A DNA stretch of 64,000 nt. It comes from Polaromonas vacuolata (lineage in GTDB: Bacteria; Pseudomonadota; Gammaproteobacteria; Burkholderiales; Burkholderiaceae_C). Location: contig NZ_CP051461.1 in NCBI RefSeq assembly GCF_012584515.1, forward strand, positions 248,001-312,000. The letters run 5' to 3'. Below the pieces are notes generated by a model, which ran no database searches, had not been told where the DNA came from, and worked only from the letters and a program-made list of their open reading frames with translations. A program made the translations under genes and the position numbers. Of the stretch, positions 28,334-37,446 are shown one piece after another; position 1 is the stretch's first letter, and the number at the start of each line of letters is the position of its first letter.

Positions 28334-29206
28334 ATGATCAAAAGTAAAAAATTCAAAGTGTTGGTGCTGGGTGTGTCGGGTATGTTGGGTAACGCGGTAT
28401 TACGTGTTTTTGCTGAAAATGGTGAGTACTCAGTAGTCGGTTCTGCCCGCTCTGCTGGCGTTTTGCGATTACTGCCTCCAGAGCTGCGCGAGCAGGTTAT
28501 CTGTGGGATAGATGTTGAGAATGCAGACAGTTTGACGAGACTTTTCACGCTGGCGCGTCCCGATGTGGTGATTAACTGCATTGGTCTGGTCAAGCAGCTT
28601 GCTGAGGCCGACGATCCTTTGGCGGCTATTCCCATTAATGCTTTGCTGCCGCATCGCTTGGCTAGGCTTTGCGATGTGGCGGGCGCTCGTCTGATTCACA
28701 TGAGCACTGACTGCGTGTTTTCTGGCACTCGCGGCATGTATGCGGAGCAGGACTTGCCCGATGCACAAGACCTTTATGGACGGAGCAAATATTTGGGCGA
28801 GGTCGATTATCCACACGCGCTTACGCTGCGGACCTCCATCATTGGTCATGAGCTCAATAGTGCGCACGGCTTGATTAGTTGGTTTTTGGCTCAGCAAGGG
28901 CCGATTAAAGGATTTACGCGCGCCGTATTCTCAGGTCTGCCGACTATGGAGCTGGCTCGTGTGATGCGCGATTTCGTCATCCCCAATACTGAGTTGCGTG
29001 GTTTGCATCACGTATCTGCTGATCCCATCAACAAGTTTGATCTATTGACGTTGGTGGCTCAGGTCTACGGAAAAGCTATCACCATCACTCCGGATGACAA
29101 GTTGGTCATTGACCGATCTTTAGACTCTAGCCACTTTCGCAAGATCACGGGCTACCAGCCACCATCGTGGCCGGAACTGGTTCGCCGCATGCACGAATTT
29201 GCTTGA
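28334..29206 (+). CDS. Single-domain SDR reductase for UDP-4-keto-dideoxy-L-hexosamine (RmlD-like)
   Basis: An extended short-chain dehydrogenase of 290 residues. The NAD(P) loop is VLGVSGMLGNAVLRVF and the catalytic pair is in YGRSKYLGE. It lies directly before a UDP-GlcNAc 4,6-dehydratase/5-epimerase and a 2-epimerase, which together build UDP-2-acetamido-2,6-dideoxy-L-hexoses. CapF/WbjC, used for L-FucNAc, is about 370 residues with a C-terminal cupin that does 3-epimerisation. That cupin is absent here, so a WbvR-type reductase giving UDP-L-RhaNAc, then L-QuiNAc after 2-epimerisation, is more likely. Confidence 0.82.
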   Translation: MIKSKKFKVLVLGVSGMLGNAVLRVFAENGEYSVVGSARSAGVLRLLPPELREQVICGIDVENADSLTRLFTLARPDVVINCIGLVKQLAEADDPLAAIPINALLPHRLARLCDVAGARLIHMSTDCVFSGTRGMYAEQDLPDAQDLYGRSKYLGEVDYPHALTLRTSIIGHELNSAHGLISWFLAQQGPIKGFTRAVFSGLPTMELARVMRDFVIPNTELRGLHHVSADPINKFDLLTLVAQVYGKAITITPDDKLVIDRSLDSSHFRKITGYQPPSWPELVRRMHEFA

Positions 29207-29234
29207 ATTAACACCCACATAGAAAAAATCAAAA

Positions 29235-30245
29235 ATGTTTAAAGACAAGGTATTGCTCATTACTGGCGGAACGGGTTCATTTGGCAATGCTGTGCTGAAT
29301 CGATTTTTGCATTCGGATTTTGCCGAAATTCGTATTTTCAGCCGCGATGAAAAAAAACAAGAGGACATGCGTATTGCGCTAAACAGCAGCAAGGTCAAGT
29401 TTTACATTGGTGATGTTCGCGATTACGACAGCATTTTGGACGCCACGCGTGGTGTGGACTTTGTGTTTCACGCTGCGGCGCTAAAACAAGTGCCTTCATG
29501 TGAGTTTTATCCTATGGAGGCGGTTCGCACGAATGTGCTGGGCGCTGAAAATGTGATGCGTGCCGCGATTGCCAATGAGGTCAAGCGCTGCGTTGTGCTG
29601 AGCACCGATAAGGCGGTATACCCCATCAATGCTATGGGCATATCCAAGGCAATGATGGAAAAGTTGATGGTGGCCAAATCGCGTTTGTGTGACCCTGGAA
29701 AAACCGTGTTGTCAGCAACCCGTTACGGCAATGTGATGGCGTCGCGCGGATCGGTCATTCCACTGTTTCTTCAGCAATTACAGCAAGGCAAGCCCTTGAC
29801 CATCACAGACCCGAACATGACACGTTTTTTGATGTCGCTCGAGGATTCGGTGGACTTAGTTTTGTATGCGTTTGAACACGCCCAACCAGGTGACATTTTT
29901 GTGCAGAAAGCGCCGGCATCCACAGTGGGTGATTTGGCGCAGGCCATGAAAGAGCTTTTGGCGAGTGCTAGCGTAATGAAAATTATCGGTACGCGACATA
30001 GCGAAAAGTTGTATGAGTCACTGCTGTCCCGCGAGGAAATGGCTCGCGCCGATGATCTAGGTGATTACTACCGGATCCCAGCGGATTCGCGCGACTTAAA
30101 CTATGACAAGTATTTTGTTGAGGGTGAAACACAAATCTCTAAATTCGACGACTACACCTCCCACAATACTCACCGTTTGAGTGTCGAGCAGGTAAAAGTA
30201 GTGCTGATGAAGTTGGACATTATTCGCGAGGCTGTCAATGCGTAA
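29235..30245 (+). CDS. UDP-GlcNAc 4,6-dehydratase (5-inverting), WbjB/CapE type
   Basis: A 336-residue enzyme that converts UDP-GlcNAc to UDP-2-acetamido-2,6-dideoxy-L-arabino-hexulose, inverting C5. The nucleotide loop is [18 protein letters not shown]. The active-site region reads [17 protein letters not shown], with Met-Gly-x-x-Lys in place of the Tyr-x-x-x-Lys of usual SDR enzymes, as in CapE/FnlA/WbjB. The C-terminal half has DLNYDKYF and SHNTHRLS. It overlaps the 2-epimerase gene by eight bases. Confidence 0.9.
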   Translation: MFKDKVLLITGGTGSFGNAVLNRFLHSDFAEIRIFSRDEKKQEDMRIALNSSKVKFYIGDVRDYDSILDATRGVDFVFHAAALKQVPSCEFYPMEAVRTNVLGAENVMRAAIANEVKRCVVLSTDKAVYPINAMGISKAMMEKLMVAKSRLCDPGKTVLSATRYGNVMASRGSVIPLFLQQLQQGKPLTITDPNMTRFLMSLEDSVDLVLYAFEHAQPGDIFVQKAPASTVGDLAQAMKELLASASVMKIIGTRHSEKLYESLLSREEMARADDLGDYYRIPADSRDLNYDKYFVEGETQISKFDDYTSHNTHRLSVEQVKVVLMKLDIIREAVNA

Positions 30246-31368
30246 ACTCAAGGTAATGACAATTGTGGGGACTAGGCCCGAAATTATTCGCCTGTCTCGC
30301 GTGATCGAAAAACTCGACCAACATTGCGATCATGTGTTGGTGCATACGGGACAAAACTACAACTACGAACTCAACGAAGTTTTTTTCAGTGACCTAGGAA
30401 TTCGTAAGCCTGACGTATTTTTAGAAGCTGCCGGTGCCAGTGCTGCTGAAACGATAGGCCAAGTCATTATTGCCGCAGACCGTGCTATGCAAGAGCACGC
30501 CCCTGAAGCTTTACTGGTATTGGGTGATACCAATAGTTGCTTAGCCGTCATTCCGGCGAAGCGTCGAAAAATACCTATCTTTCATATGGAAGCTGGTAAT
30601 CGTGGCTACGATTTTCGGGTACCTGAAGAAATCAATCGCCGCATCGTTGACCATACTGCCGATGTGAATATGCCTTACAGCACGATCGCACGCGATTACT
30701 TATTGCGCGAAGGTTTGCCACCAGACTTGGTTATCAAGACCGGCAGTCCGATGTTTGAGGTTCTGACCCACTACCGTCCGAATATTGATGCGTCTGATGT
30801 GTTGAGTCGGTTAGCGTTAGACGAGGGTGCTTATTTTGTGGTCAGCGCCCACCGTGAAGAAAACATCGAGTCACCACAGTCTTTTACTAAATTGGTGGCG
30901 GTGTTAAATGCTGTGGCGCAAGACTATGGTGTGCCGGTGATTGTCTCGACACATCCGCGCACGCAAAAACGCATTGATGCAACGGGCGCTACATTTCACC
31001 CCTTGGTGCGCTTGTTAAAACCACTCGGTTTTCATGATTACGTGAAACTGCAAATGTCCGCACGTGCGGTGCTGTCAGATAGCGGCACTATCAGCGAAGA
31101 GTCTTCCATTTTGAACTTTCCAGCGCTCAACCTGCGCGAAGCACATGAGCGGCCAGAGGGCATGGAAGAAGCGGCTGTGATGATGGTGGGTTTAGAGGTA
31201 GACCGCATACGCCAAGGTTTGGCAATCTTAGCTACGCAGCCACGCGGGGACCAGCGCAGCTTGCGGCTAGTGGACGACTACAGCATGCCCAACGTGTCGG
31301 ATAAAGTATTGCGCATCATCCATAGCTATACCGATTATGTGAATCGGGTGGTGTGGAAGAAATACTAA
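30238..31368 (+). CDS. UDP-N-acetylhexosamine 2-epimerase (WecB family; WbjD/WbvD type)
   Basis: A GT-B fold epimerase of 376 residues inverting C2 of a UDP-N-acetyl sugar. Family motifs are [64 protein letters not shown] and [12 protein letters not shown]. Beside the 5-inverting dehydratase and the reductase it is the last step of a UDP-L-hexosamine pathway, not the ManNAc-forming WecB. The start overlaps the previous gene. Confidence 0.9.
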   Translation: MRKLKVMTIVGTRPEIIRLSRVIEKLDQHCDHVLVHTGQNYNYELNEVFFSDLGIRKPDVFLEAAGASAAETIGQVIIAADRAMQEHAPEALLVLGDTNSCLAVIPAKRRKIPIFHMEAGNRGYDFRVPEEINRRIVDHTADVNMPYSTIARDYLLREGLPPDLVIKTGSPMFEVLTHYRPNIDASDVLSRLALDEGAYFVVSAHREENIESPQSFTKLVAVLNAVAQDYGVPVIVSTHPRTQKRIDATGATFHPLVRLLKPLGFHDYVKLQMSARAVLSDSGTISEESSILNFPALNLREAHERPEGMEEAAVMMVGLEVDRIRQGLAILATQPRGDQRSLRLVDDYSMPNVSDKVLRIIHSYTDYVNRVVWKKY

Positions 31369-31380
31369 GGAAGAAGGCGC

Positions 31381-32625
31381 GTGAAAATCCTGATCGTGAG
31401 TCAATACTTTTGGCCCGAAAATTTCAAGGTAAACGACTTGACGCAGGAGTTGGTGCAGCGCGGTCACAGCGTGACGGTATTGACCGGTATTCCCAACTAC
31501 CCTTCCGGAAATGTGTTTGCCGAGTATCAGCTAAATCCCAAGTCCTTTAGTGACTACTGCGGCGCTAAAGTGTTGCGGGCTCCCATGCTGGCAAGAGGCA
31601 AGGGGGCGGTGCGATTAAGTTTGAATTATTTCAGCTTTGTATTGGGCGCCTGTCTGGTCGGGACGTGGCGACTGCGGGGTCAGCCATTTGATGTCATCTT
31701 TGTGTTTGAACCCTCGCCCATTACCGTTGGCTTGCCTGCGGTCTTGCTTGGGCGACTCAAATCTACGCCGGTTGTTTTTTGGGCGCTAGACCTGTGGCCG
31801 GAAACTTTGGTGGCGATTGACGCTGTCCGCTCACCTGTGGTGTTGGGTTGGGTCGCACGTTTGGTGGCGTTTATCTATCAGCGCTGTACCTTGGTGTTGG
31901 GTCAATCGCGCGGCTTTCTTGCGAGTATTGCCAAGTATTGTTCAGACACCCAAAAGATCCGGTATTTCCCCAGCTGGGCAGAAGAAATTTTCAATCAAAC
32001 TGACGCTATGCCGGCTATAGAAGTGCCTGTAAAAGAGGGCGTATTTAACGTGCTTTTCGCTGGAAATATTGGTGATGCTCAGGACTTGCCCGCTGTGCTC
32101 GATGCCGCCGAATTGTTAAAAGATAAGGCTTCAGTTCGTTGGCTGATTGTTGGTGATGGGCGAAAGTCTGATTGGGTTCATGCCCAAGTGCAGCGCAGAG
32201 GTCTACAAAATAATGTGCTGTTGTTAGGCCGTTTTCCACTTGAGCGTATGCCGTCTTTTTATGCGCATGCTGACGCGCTGCTGGTATCACTGAAAAAAGA
32301 TCCTGTGTTTAGTTTGACGATACCGAACAAGGTGCAGTCGTATCTGATGGCTGGCGTGCCGCTGATTGGCATGCTTGACGGGGAAGGCTCGAAAGTCATT
32401 CAAGAATCCAACGCAGGCCTTGTTTGCGCAGCCGGCGACTCTGTTGGTCTTGCTGCCGCGGTACTTCAAATGCAAGCTATGAATGCAGATCAAAGGCGTC
32501 AGCTCGGTGCGAACGGAAGCGCTTTTGCGGAACAAGAATTCGGTCGCAGTTTGCTGATGGACAAGCTAGAAGCTCTTTTGCATGAAGCCACGCTTATGCA
32601 TAAGAACGCAAAGGTGAATCAATGA
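31381..32625 (+). CDS. Family 4 glycosyltransferase, WbuB-like
   Basis: A 414-residue GT-B enzyme. The N-terminus VSQYFWPENFKVNDLTQELVQRGH is typical of the WbuB/WbjE group, which transfers L-FucNAc or related L-dideoxyhexosamines to the lipid-linked sugar. The C-terminal domain shows LFAGNIGDAQDLPAVLDAAE and GRFPLERMPSFYAHADALLVSLK. Its place right after the UDP-L-hexosamine genes supports this donor. GTG start at 31381; the stop overlaps the next gene (ATGA). Confidence 0.88.
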   Translation: MKILIVSQYFWPENFKVNDLTQELVQRGHSVTVLTGIPNYPSGNVFAEYQLNPKSFSDYCGAKVLRAPMLARGKGAVRLSLNYFSFVLGACLVGTWRLRGQPFDVIFVFEPSPITVGLPAVLLGRLKSTPVVFWALDLWPETLVAIDAVRSPVVLGWVARLVAFIYQRCTLVLGQSRGFLASIAKYCSDTQKIRYFPSWAEEIFNQTDAMPAIEVPVKEGVFNVLFAGNIGDAQDLPAVLDAAELLKDKASVRWLIVGDGRKSDWVHAQVQRRGLQNNVLLLGRFPLERMPSFYAHADALLVSLKKDPVFSLTIPNKVQSYLMAGVPLIGMLDGEGSKVIQESNAGLVCAAGDSVGLAAAVLQMQAMNADQRRQLGANGSAFAEQEFGRSLLMDKLEALLHEATLMHKNAKVNQ

Positions 32626-33572
32626 TTTTGGTGACTGGTGCGACAGGCTTTGTTGGCGGCGCAGTCGTGCAGCGCTTACTGCTTAACGATGACACGCAGT
32701 GCATTGCAGTCGCTGTGCGTAGAGCCGACCAGACGTGGCCGGCTAAAGTGCAGACTCATGTGACGGGCGACTTGGAGCCCGCTTACGATTGGTCGACCGC
32801 GTTAAGTGCTATTTCGGCAGTCGTTCACTGTGCAGCCCGCGTCCACGTGATGACCGATACAACTGCCGAACCTTTACAAGAATTCCGCCGCGTCAACGTA
32901 CAAGCCACCCTCAATTTAGCTAGGCAAGCCGCAGCCGCAGGTGTTCGGCGTTTTGTATTCGTCAGTTCCATCAAGGTCAATGGCGAGTCAACGCAGCCAG
33001 GGTCAGCATTCACCGCAGACGATGCGCCTGCGCCACTCGACGCTTATGGAATTTCCAAAATGGAAGCTGAGCAAGGTTTGCGCGAGATTGCTTTGCAAAC
33101 CGGTATGGATGTCGTCATCATCCGCCCGCCTTTGGTTTATGGCCCTGGCGTTAAAGCCAATTTCGCAGCCATGATGCGCTGGCTTAGGCGTGGCGTACCT
33201 TTGCCCTTAGGTGATATCCAAAACCAGCGCAGCTTAGTCGCTTTAGATAATCTGGTCGATTTGATCGTGACTTGTATCACTCAGCCTGCGGCTGCTAATC
33301 AAACCTTTTTGGTGTCCGACGGCGAAGATGTTTCTACTACCGAGTTGCTACGCCGTATGGGTCAGGCTCTGGGCTGCCCTGCGCGTTTACTTCCTGTGCC
33401 TGCGAGTTGGCTGAAAACGGCGGCGGCCGTTGTGGGTAAAGCGGATATGGCCCAGCGTTTATGCGGATCTTTGCAGGTGGATATTTCTAAAACTCGGCAG
33501 TTGTTGGGCTGGCAGCCACCGCTGTCTTTAGACGAGGGTTTGAAAAAAGCGGCTATGCGTGTGAATAAATAG
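32622..33572 (+). CDS. NAD-dependent epimerase/4-keto reductase (WbpV/WreQ-like)
   Basis: An extended SDR of 316 residues: ILVTGATGFVGGAVVQRLL, SSIKVNGEST and YGISKMEAEQGL carry the cofactor and catalytic motifs. This group reduces UDP-4-keto-D-QuiNAc or epimerises UDP-GlcNAc at C4, making the first sugar for the phosphoglycosyltransferase. Such genes often directly precede the initiating transferase; here about 1.9 kb of toxin-antitoxin genes separates them. No WbpM-type 4,6-dehydratase lies in the window. Confidence 0.83.
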   Translation: MILVTGATGFVGGAVVQRLLLNDDTQCIAVAVRRADQTWPAKVQTHVTGDLEPAYDWSTALSAISAVVHCAARVHVMTDTTAEPLQEFRRVNVQATLNLARQAAAAGVRRFVFVSSIKVNGESTQPGSAFTADDAPAPLDAYGISKMEAEQGLREIALQTGMDVVIIRPPLVYGPGVKANFAAMMRWLRRGVPLPLGDIQNQRSLVALDNLVDLIVTCITQPAAANQTFLVSDGEDVSTTELLRRMGQALGCPARLLPVPASWLKTAAAVVGKADMAQRLCGSLQVDISKTRQLLGWQPPLSLDEGLKKAAMRVNK

Positions 33573-33622
33573 GGTTGTCTGAAAATCGATAAGCCCATCA
33601 TCAGATTTACGGGAAACACTTT

Positions 33623-33871
33623 ATGAGCACTATCTCCTTGACAGTGACTGAATTTTCACGCGGCTCACTGGATTTTTTAAACCAAGTGCAATACCAAGGG
33701 CAAACACTAGATATTCGGCGTGGCAAGCGGGTTGTAGCGCGAGTCTTGCCCGCCGCCGCACCAAGCGGCTATCCGTTAGAACGACTGGATGACTTTTTGC
33801 TAAAGGGGCCGCAGATTAGCGAAGATGTAGGTGCGTTGCGATCAAACCTGTTGAAGCGAGACTGTTCATAA
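33623..33871 (+). CDS. Phd/YefM-type antitoxin without adjacent toxin
   Basis: A protein of 82 residues starting ISLTVTEFSRGSLDFLNQVQ, the N-terminal DNA-binding part of prevent-host-death antitoxins, then GQTLDIRRGKRVVARVLP. No toxin frame follows; the next gene is another antitoxin-like protein. It could be an orphan repressor or a leftover from a lost pair. Confidence 0.7.
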   Translation: MSTISLTVTEFSRGSLDFLNQVQYQGQTLDIRRGKRVVARVLPAAAPSGYPLERLDDFLLKGPQISEDVGALRSNLLKRDCS

Positions 33872-33949
33872 CGCTTGAGCAAGTACTAAATCAAAGCAAG
33901 CTTGACTTAAAGCTCAGCCACATTAAGCATAACCCAAGGAATACTGAAC

Positions 33950-34360
33950 ATGTCTAATGCTCACACGCTGCGTGCCTCCTGCACCATCGATGCCAGCACA
34001 TTGATAAATTTCAACGCCCTTTTTCAACCCGGTCTGCGTAGTCGGGTGATGGAACGACTGATGCAACAAGCCATAGCTGAGCGCGAGGCAGGACTAGAGA
34101 AAATTGCAGCGGCGTTCATGACTGATCCGACGAATGCTGAGTGCATTGAGCAAGAGATTGCGCTGGCCAGTGAGTGGGAGCACCTCAGCAAGTCAGAGTT
34201 TGTGCGTCGCGCTTTGGTGGCTTATGTGAGCCAGCGCAAGACTGGCACACTCAATATGTCGGCACTGGAACAAGCCGGCGATTTGGTGGATTGCTTTAGT
34301 GGTGGACCGTCGGATTTATCGTCCAAGCCCCGGCACTTGGAAGATTTTGGCCGTGTATGA
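33950..34360 (+). CDS. Ribbon-helix-helix-type antitoxin-like protein, toxin missing
   Basis: A 136-residue protein with a helical segment (HLSKSEFVRRALVAYVSQR) like RHH antitoxins. Its C-terminal tail, SALEQAGDLVDCFSGGPSDLSSKPRHLEDFGR, resembles that of antitoxins paired with PIN-domain toxins. The stop is in an ATGA overlap, as if a toxin once started there, but the following frame soon loses protein character and runs into a phosphoglycosyltransferase remnant. The toxin appears to have been deleted. Confidence 0.68.
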   Translation: MSNAHTLRASCTIDASTLINFNALFQPGLRSRVMERLMQQAIAEREAGLEKIAAAFMTDPTNAECIEQEIALASEWEHLSKSEFVRRALVAYVSQRKTGTLNMSALEQAGDLVDCFSGGPSDLSSKPRHLEDFGRV

Positions 34361-34436
34361 GCAGCCGTTTGATTCACGATATAGGCAGGCCGGCCCTTCA
34401 TTGTCGGGATTGTGCACACCATGAGAGGGCAAAAAA

Positions 34437-34600
34437 CTTAGTTTGCGCAGCATGCTGGTCGGCACGCCTGCGCTCACCACGCATTTGCTGGCCGGCCCTA
34501 AACCGCATCTCATGCCGATTGCTAATTTTTTGACTAAGTGCAGCATTGATGCGTGGCCGATCACCGATAAGGTCAAGCTAGACGCCGACTGTCCGCAGCG
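34437..34600 (+). pseudogene. Internally deleted remnant of a phosphoglycosyltransferase gene
   Basis: This stretch is a near copy of part of the intact transferase gene at 35452-36012. It encodes RSMLVGTPALTTHLLAGPKP then CSIDAWP joined directly to ITDKVKLDADCPQR. In the intact gene these pieces are RSMRVGTPAVATHLLADPKS, SSLDELP and ISDKVKLDAEYLQR, with about 55 codons between them. The missing part lies between two DELP-coding repeats (GATGAGTTGCC and GATGAGCTGCC), so a repeat-mediated deletion is likely. The catalytic Asp-Glu is now Asp-Ala and both ends are lost. Confidence 0.85.
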
Positions 34601-34694
34601 AATTCACAGGCCGCATAAGCAACGCTCAAAAAGGTTTGCTCTTATTTACGGTGGTAGTTATCATTGGTAATCATCAATTTTTAGGAGAAGGTAT

Positions 34695-34928
34695 ATGGAC
34701 ACTGCACGTCTTTTTCAGTCGGGGCGAAGCCAAGCGGTTCGTCTGCCCAAAGAGTACCGCTTTGAAGGCGATAAGGTTGTTGTGCGGCATTTCGGTAACG
34801 GTGTCTTGTTGCTTCCAGTCAACGAGCCTTGGGCAATACTCGACGCGGCGTTAAATTCTTTTGAGCCGGGTTTTCAGATCAGTCGCGATCAGCCCGAAGT
34901 GCAGGTTCGTCAGGAGATTGCATCTTGA
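34695..34928 (+). CDS. vapB: VapB antitoxin (AbrB/SpoVT fold)
   Basis: A 77-residue DNA-binding antitoxin: [20 protein letters not shown] is the swapped-hairpin AbrB domain, and the C-terminal tail should wrap the toxin. AGGAG lies eight bases before the ATG. Its last codon overlaps the vapC start (TTGA), so the two are coupled. VapB with VapC would bind the promoter upstream. This is the only toxin-antitoxin pair in the window that looks complete. Confidence 0.9.
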   Translation: MDTARLFQSGRSQAVRLPKEYRFEGDKVVVRHFGNGVLLLPVNEPWAILDAALNSFEPGFQISRDQPEVQVRQEIAS

Positions 34929-35344
34929 TCCGCTATATGCTGGACACCAATATTTGTATTTATGTGATCAATGTCCGGCCGCCAGCAGTCCTCGCTCGCT
35001 TCCGGCTGGAAAGTCTGGGCAGTATCGGTGTATCTAGCGTGACGGCGGCAGAGCTGACCTTTGGTGTGGCTAAAAATGGTTCTGCACGTAATCGCACGGC
35101 GCTGGAGATGTTTTTGACCGCAGTCGAGGTGCTCCCTTTCGATGCCTCTGCCATTTGGCATTACGGTGACTTGCGAGCCGCGCTGGAGCGACGCGGCCAG
35201 CCGATAGGCGCACTTGACACCATGATTGCCGCCCATGCGTTGGCATGCAACGCGATCTTAGTGAGTAATAACACCCGCGAATTTGAGCGGGTGCCAGGAT
35301 TGCGCTTAGAGAACTGGGCGAGTGGGACGTTAGATTCCGATTGA
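34925..35344 (+). CDS. vapC: VapC toxin, PIN-domain ribonuclease
   Basis: A PIN-domain endoribonuclease of 139 residues. The acidic residues are in [11 protein letters not shown] (Asp7), [13 protein letters not shown] and [13 protein letters not shown], with the C-terminal pattern [20 protein letters not shown]. VapC proteins of this form cleave initiator tRNA in enterobacteria; the target here is inferred. TTG start inside vapB. All expected acidic residues are present, so the toxin is probably active and held by VapB. Confidence 0.9.
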   Translation: MIRYMLDTNICIYVINVRPPAVLARFRLESLGSIGVSSVTAAELTFGVAKNGSARNRTALEMFLTAVEVLPFDASAIWHYGDLRAALERRGQPIGALDTMIAAHALACNAILVSNNTREFERVPGLRLENWASGTLDSD

Positions 35345-35451
35345 GTACATAAAATAGTCCTCTAGTTCTCGTTTCTCTCAAGCCCTCAGCTAACCAATAA
35401 ATAGCGATTGAAGATGGACGGTGATGCTCAAAAACAAAAAAGGAAATATGC

Positions 35452-36012
35452 GTGAAGCGTTTATTCGATCTTTTACTAGCCTTGGCGGCTGCTGTAGCTT
35501 TGGGAGTGCCAGTTTTGCTGGTAGCTCTTGCTGTGCGACTAACTTCTGCTGGGCCGGCGTTGTACTGGTCTGATCGCGTTGGGCGGCAGAATCAGATTTT
35601 TAAAATGCCCAAGTTCCGCAGCATGCGCGTGGGCACGCCGGCGGTCGCTACGCATTTGCTGGCTGACCCTAAATCGCATCTCACGCCGATTGGTAGTTTT
35701 TTGCGTAAGAGCAGCTTGGATGAGTTGCCGCAACTCTGGAGCATTTTGGCCGGCGACATGAGCTTTGTGGGGCCACGCCCAGCGCTGTTTAATCAGCATG
35801 ATTTGATCGCGCTACGTACGCAAGTTGGTGTGCATGAGCTGGTCCCAGGTTTGACCGGTTGGGCGCAGATTAATGGCCGGGATGAGCTGCCTATTTCCGA
35901 TAAGGTCAAGCTAGACGCAGAGTATCTTCAGCGTCAGTCGCTGCTGTTTGATATACGAATTTTGTGGATGACTTTTATAAAGGTACTCAGACGCGATGGT
36001 GTGTCGCACTGA
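35452..36012 (+). CDS. Monotopic phosphoglycosyltransferase (PglC-like, initiating)
   Basis: An inner-membrane enzyme of 186 residues that moves a phospho-sugar from a UDP-sugar to undecaprenyl phosphate and so starts the repeat unit. One re-entrant hydrophobic helix covers residues 4-30. The catalytic Asp-Glu is in SLDELPQLW, with KFRSMRVGT before it and FVGPRPAL and LVPGLTGWAQINGR after it. It is the small type without the WbaP N-terminal domain. GTG start with AGGAAA upstream. A damaged partial copy lies 1 kb upstream. Confidence 0.9.
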   Translation: MKRLFDLLLALAAAVALGVPVLLVALAVRLTSAGPALYWSDRVGRQNQIFKMPKFRSMRVGTPAVATHLLADPKSHLTPIGSFLRKSSLDELPQLWSILAGDMSFVGPRPALFNQHDLIALRTQVGVHELVPGLTGWAQINGRDELPISDKVKLDAEYLQRQSLLFDIRILWMTFIKVLRRDGVSH

Positions 36013-36223
36013 TTAATTGGGTCCTTGACGGTCATCCGGACCGGACTGGCAAAGCCGAAGTTGAGCAGTTGACTTTTAATGAAAGGTAATCAAAGTCCTT
36101 GCGTCTTGCCAAGTTGGCGGTCGCTAGAGAAACGTATTTCTTGGTCAAACGCAAACATGCCAACTGCCAGAATTTGATGCATCCGTCGTTTAGAATACTT
36201 TTAACTTAATATGGACTCAATCC

Positions 36224-37087
36224 ATGGAAAAAAATCATAATTCGACTTTGCCTTTTGCGCATGTTGAGCAAAACGAAGTCAGCCTGCTTGACATACTGTT
36301 GACCTTGGCAGAAAACGCCAAACTGCTCATCATCGGCTCTTTGCTTGCGGGATTGATCACACTCGGAATTAGTTATACGCTACCGCAAACTTTTGAAAGC
36401 GTAGCGGTGATTCAAGCAGACCAGACCACTGCCAGCTTGATGACGACCGCCGCAGTGCTAGACCCGGTGATCGCCCAACTAGGGTTGAGCAAAGACGAGT
36501 CAGTTGAATTCGTTCGCAACCTACTTAGGCAAAAAATCAAAACGGCTGTTGGCCGTAACGACAAACTTCTCACACTCACCGTTTCTGCCCTTTCGCCGGA
36601 GCAAGCTCAGGCAATCGCACTGGCCCTACTCCAGCAAATCTATCTGCTAAACCGTCCCCAAGGCAGCGTGCGTGCACGACTTGAATCGCAACTAATAGAT
36701 GCACAAGCGCGCTTCACAGATGCTGGAAACGTCGCTGCTAATCTACGTAAAAAATTAGAGTCATCCTCAGTCACCGCTGTTAGCAGCAACGATCAAGCGC
36801 GCGGTTATGCTGAATTACTAAACGTCGCCGCTCTTGCCAAAAACCAAATCAGTGTTTTGCAAGTTCAGCTTGAAGGCGTCAACGAAGCCCAGCTTGTCCA
36901 GTCTCCCACGCTGGCAAGTAATGCGACCCAATCTAAAAAAGCTTTAATGGCTGTAAGCGCTGTGTTGGTGGCGAGTTTGTTTTTGTTATTGTTTATATTT
37001 ATGCGACAAACGCTGCGCCGCATGGTTAAAGATACCGACGCTATCGGGAAATTGGCGCGTATTCGATCGGCGTTGGGTTTGAAATAG
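36224..37087 (+). CDS. Wzz-type chain-length regulator
   Basis: A 287-residue inner-membrane protein of the polysaccharide co-polymerase group. Two membrane helices bracket a periplasmic domain: about residues 32-52 (LLIIGSLLAGLITLGISYTL) and 240-262. The periplasmic part starts LPQTFESVAVIQ and contains long helices. No tyrosine kinase domain follows, so it is the Wzz class that sets chain length with Wzy. It closes the polysaccharide locus. Confidence 0.83.
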   Translation: MEKNHNSTLPFAHVEQNEVSLLDILLTLAENAKLLIIGSLLAGLITLGISYTLPQTFESVAVIQADQTTASLMTTAAVLDPVIAQLGLSKDESVEFVRNLLRQKIKTAVGRNDKLLTLTVSALSPEQAQAIALALLQQIYLLNRPQGSVRARLESQLIDAQARFTDAGNVAANLRKKLESSSVTAVSSNDQARGYAELLNVAALAKNQISVLQVQLEGVNEAQLVQSPTLASNATQSKKALMAVSAVLVASLFLLLFIFMRQTLRRMVKDTDAIGKLARIRSALGLK

Positions 37088-37446
37088 TATTTTTCACATC
37101 AGCGTATTTGCGACCGTCTTACTTTGCGCTAAGTGGTGTACGGGGGGTAAGTCCGGCATTTGCGACCAAACCTCAATCATCTACCTAAGCGGTTATGCCG
37201 GATTTAGGCCATGCCATATTGCCGCTGTTAGCCTTGGATGTGAGAGCTTTAACAAGCAATTGTGTGAGGCGATGAACGCTAAAACATTCTGATTCAATCG
37301 CGGGTATCGATTATTTTTGGTTCGATTTGAATTTCATTGGGGTGACTATCCAATCCCTTTTTCTCGGCCGAACTAAGCGATTGCGGTATAAACATTTATG
37401 ATGAAATACACCCCATTAGCTCCGCCAACCTCTCAGGCCGCAACCC
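37088..37446. other. Intergenic region after the polysaccharide locus
   Basis: About 360 bases. It holds an 8-bp inverted repeat (TCCGGCAT near 37151, ATGCCGGA near 37196). A tiny frame from ATG 37398/37401 (MMKYTPLAPPTSQAATLE) ends at 37454 and overlaps the TTG start of the next gene in another frame. It could be a leader that couples translation. I see no larger gene. Confidence 0.4.

Noticed and set aside
28334..31368. Straight call of L-FucNAc genes fnlABC
   Set aside because: The reductase lacks the cupin domain of FnlB/CapF, so the symbol would claim too much.
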